Source: an uncultured Bacteroides sp. | Lineage (GTDB): Bacteria > Bacteroidota > Bacteroidia > Bacteroidales > Bacteroidaceae | NCBI GenBank assembly: GCA_934716785.1 | Contig: CAKUYM010000008.1 | Location: forward strand, 1-41,806 | Length of the DNA stretch: 41,806 nt | Direction: 5' to 3' | The notes under the pieces: model-generated | What the model was told of the DNA's origin: nothing | The model's input: the letters and a program-made list of their open reading frames with translations, nothing else | The model's database searches: none | Shown here: positions 41,460-41,806 of the stretch, piece by piece | Layout: each line of letters begins with the position of its first letter | Position numbering within the stretch: position 1 is the stretch's first letter | Made by a program: the position numbers and the translations under genes

Positions 41460-41806
41460 ATGAAAAATATTATAAAATATTGTCTTCTGTTGTTGGTAAT
41501 CTGTTATTCCTGTGATGATCCTTATAAGGATAAGACATTTCAGGTCTATAATGTACAACCGGCGGCATCTTATCTGGAAAGTCGGTCAGATGAGTTTTCC
41601 GAATGGATTAAGGTCTTGAGATACGCGGATTTATTTAATGCGGTAAACCAGGCTACTGATGTATTTACTGTACTTGTGCCGACCAATGTTGCTATGTATG
41701 AGTTTTATGCGCGCAAGGGAGTTTCTTCCATTGAAGAGTTGGGACAAACTTACGCGCGCGGTCTGGCGGAATATCATATTATGAATGATTCCATTCAGCG
41801 GGATGA
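41460..41806 (+). CDS. Fasciclin-domain lipoprotein, cut by the window end (partial)
   Basis: The frame opens at an ATG 7 bp after the SusD stop and runs off the window after 115 codons. The protein starts with a lipoprotein signal (VICYSC, Cys18) and then a FAS1 domain: YLESRSDEFSEWIKVLRYAD, VFTVLVPTNVAMYEFY and LAEYHIMNDS. It is the second fasciclin lipoprotein of the operon, flanking SusC/SusD on the other side from the 769-residue one. The C-terminal part and any further genes are outside the window. Confidence 0.8.
   Translation, partial: MKNIIKYCLLLLVICYSCDDPYKDKTFQVYNVQPAASYLESRSDEFSEWIKVLRYADLFNAVNQATDVFTVLVPTNVAMYEFYARKGVSSIEELGQTYARGLAEYHIMNDSIQRD

Larger units (their letters stand above)
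17792..41806. other. Rhamnogalacturonan-I/pectin polysaccharide utilisation locus (continues past window)
   Basis: PL11, GH105, GH28 x2, GH2 x2, an esterase, a DUF2264 protein and GH88 are grouped with a fasciclin/SusC/SusD/fasciclin surface block. This combination corresponds to RG-I degradation as known for B. thetaiotaomicron. No HTCS, ECF sigma or AraC regulator lies in the visible part. Confidence 0.8.

Overview
The window looks like a Bacteroides chromosome from the gut (B. thetaiotaomicron/ovatus/xylanisolvens type; species not resolved). The evidence is SusC/SusD pairs, BACON, fimbrillin and DUF4302 lipoproteins, LxxC-type lipoboxes, TAnnTTTG promoter elements, and a large set of rhamnogalacturonan-degrading enzymes.

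Region 1 (1 to about 4290) is the end of an integrated phage. It holds an Asn-codon-rich diversity-generating-retroelement (DGR) repeat, a reverse transcriptase with an extra C-terminal domain, a translationally coupled DUF4376-like phage protein, a strongly folded non-coding segment, a small HTH-like regulator, and a two-gene DNA-modification unit. That unit is a thymidylate-synthase-family enzyme carrying the Asp that marks dCMP-specific members, followed by a D12-class adenine methylase. The order DGR/tail functions, small regulator, modification genes, paired end repeats is what the right end of a Mu-like transposable phage would look like (inference).

Region 2 (about 4290-11115) is a host operon for a SusD/RagB lipoprotein, a zinc metallopeptidase lipoprotein, a DUF4302 lipoprotein, a BACON lipoprotein and a fimbrillin-like lipoprotein. 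It resembles a peptide-import system. The phage end lies in the signal-peptide region of SusD, so no intact SusD N-terminus and no SusC partner are present here.

Region 3 (11354-17670) is housekeeping and miscellaneous: RNase R, a PPOX-family flavoprotein, cysteine synthase, an Rpn/PD-(D/E)XK protein with a tetrapeptide-repeat tail, and an acyltransferase-3 gene interrupted by one in-frame TGA.

Region 4 (17792-41806, continuing past the window) is a rhamnogalacturonan-I/pectin utilisation locus: PL11 lyase, GH105, two GH28, two GH2, a double-domain esterase, a DUF2264/GH154-like protein, GH88, and a transport block of fasciclin lipoprotein, SusC, SusD and a second fasciclin lipoprotein cut by the window end. 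The likely scheme is that surface lipoproteins bind pectic fragments and SusC/D imports them. PL11 and the polygalacturonases cut the backbone, GH105/GH88 remove unsaturated uronic acids, GH2 enzymes trim side chains and the esterase removes acyl groups. No regulator gene for this locus lies in the window.
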